NCBI GenBank assembly: GCA_016765235.1
Contig: JAESQH010000171.1
Location: 14,285-20,332 of the forward strand
Direction: 5' to 3'
Length of the DNA: 6,048 nucleotides
Source: Paracoccaceae bacterium
Lineage (GTDB): Bacteria; Pseudomonadota; Alphaproteobacteria; Rhodobacterales; Rhodobacteraceae
Shown here: in pieces, positions 5,345-6,048 of the stretch
How the letters are laid out: the number at the start of each line of letters is the position of its first letter
Numbering within the stretch: position 1 is the stretch's first letter
The notes under the pieces: generated by a model
What the model was told of the DNA's origin: nothing
Databases searched by the model: none
Seen by the model: the letters and a program-made list of their open reading frames with translations, nothing else
Position numbers and translations under genes: made by a program

Positions 5345-6048
5345 TTAAGGTTTGATGACAACTTTACCATCAGTGACTTTTGTGGCGTTGGCCAGCCCCT
5401 TGATCACCTCGGCCAAGGTTAGGGTGGCCGCCACGTCTGTGTGCCAGCGACCATCAGCGAAACGAGCTTGGACCTCGCCGACCACGCGGGCTATGTCAGC
5501 GGGCGGGGTCGTTCGCATCCAGTTGGTTAGCCAGAACCCCTCGATCCGTTTGCCCATGAAAATCAGTTGACCCATTTGGGTCAGGCGCGGGGCTTGCGCG
5601 CCGAGTTTGCCATAGCTGACCCAGCGGGCGTTATTGGGCATCATGGTGAAAACCGTTTCGCATATCTGGTCGGATACGGCATCCAGAAACACTCGCGGTT
5701 TTAGGGCGCGGCTGACGGTTGCGAATTGATCTGCGAAGTCGGGGGCGGTTGTCACTAAAACCTCGGTCGCGCCAAGGGCTTTTAGCGGCGCGACGGCCTC
5801 CGCGCGGCGGACCAATGCGATGACTTTCAGGTTCATGTCTTTGGCAAGGCTGATCATCAGCTTGCCAAGCTGGCTGGTTGCGGCGGAAATTACAAAGGTG
5901 TCGCCGTCCTTCGCTGCAATATCCACCATCGCCATTGCGGTCAGCGGGTTAACGATTTGCGCGGCTCCATCGATGTCAGAAATATCTGGTCTAAGCGGAA
6001 TGCTGGCGATTGCATCCGTTAACGCGTATTCTGCCCACGCCCCGGAAC
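5345..6048 (-). CDS. Zinc-binding dehydrogenase / quinone oxidoreductase-like MDR protein, 5' end outside window
   Basis: The C-terminal 234 or so residues of a medium-chain dehydrogenase/reductase. The frame stays open to the right edge of the window past the Met at 5935, reading SGAWAEYALTD...IPLRPDIS, the usual segment before the cofactor domain, so the true start is outside. The nucleotide-binding segment is VISAATSQLGKLMISLAK (about 5840-5895), followed by VIALVRR, LKALGATEVL and a C-terminal ADGRWHTDVAATLTLAEV...GKVVIKP. This pattern fits NADPH-dependent quinone oxidoreductase or enoyl reductase-like members, which usually lack zinc despite the family name; the zinc region would be outside the window in any case. 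The substrate is unknown. It is transcribed towards the plus-strand block, with 22 nt between stops, and so belongs to another transcription unit. Confidence 0.85.
   Translation of the reverse strand, partial: SGAWAEYALTDAIASIPLRPDISDIDGAAQIVNPLTAMAMVDIAAKDGDTFVISAATSQLGKLMISLAKDMNLKVIALVRRAEAVAPLKALGATEVLVTTAPDFADQFATVSRALKPRVFLDAVSDQICETVFTMMPNNARWVSYGKLGAQAPRLTQMGQLIFMGKRIEGFWLTNWMRTTPPADIARVVGEVQARFADGRWHTDVAATLTLAEVIKGLANATKVTDGKVVIKP

Noticed and set aside
5933..5935. Met codon as the start of the minus-strand oxidoreductase
   Set aside because: The frame continues upstream with family-typical sequence to the window edge, so this Met is internal and the gene is partial.
1..6048. CRISPR array, insertion sequence, tRNA or toxin-antitoxin pair
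   Set aside because: No direct-repeat array, terminal inverted repeats, transposase or cloverleaf was seen; the NYN protein has no antitoxin-like partner, as its neighbours are metabolic enzymes.

Overview
The window looks like ordinary chromosomal DNA of an alphaproteobacterium, most likely a Rhodobacterales-type organism. This rests on gene content (glutathione-dependent formaldehyde oxidation, a TSTG-type histidine phosphatase, a UPF0178 protein), moderate GC and very tight packing. The taxonomic guess is inference from protein flavour, not from a marker gene.

Layout: seven plus-strand genes run from the left edge to about 5.3 kb, with only one gap longer than 4 nt (868-931). In order they are: a histidine phosphatase-like protein (cut at its 5' end), the ribosome-rescue hydrolase ArfB, class III alcohol dehydrogenase (S-hydroxymethylglutathione dehydrogenase), an NYN-LOTUS putative ribonuclease, S-formylglutathione hydrolase, a UPF0178 (YaiI/YqxD) protein, a short RsmJ-type 16S rRNA methyltransferase, and a YieH-like HAD phosphatase; counting the cut gene this makes eight. 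A zinc-binding-type (MDR) oxidoreductase converges from the minus strand and runs off the right edge.

How they work together: the dehydrogenase and S-formylglutathione hydrolase are consecutive enzymes that turn the glutathione adduct of formaldehyde into formate and free glutathione. Unusually, an NYN-LOTUS gene sits between them, overlapping the first and 3 nt from the second. ArfB, NYN-LOTUS, UPF0178 and RsmJ are all known or predicted to act on RNA or the ribosome, so the block mixes formaldehyde detoxification with RNA and translation maintenance. Both PIN-like genes start with TTG inside the stop codon of a formaldehyde gene, which suggests translational coupling.

No tRNA, rRNA, CRISPR, insertion sequence, phage gene or large repeat was seen, and no gene-free stretch exceeds 64 nt. 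The most notable points are the interleaved formaldehyde/RNA arrangement, the lower GC of the NYN gene, the short N-terminus of RsmJ and the missing second histidine in the first gene.
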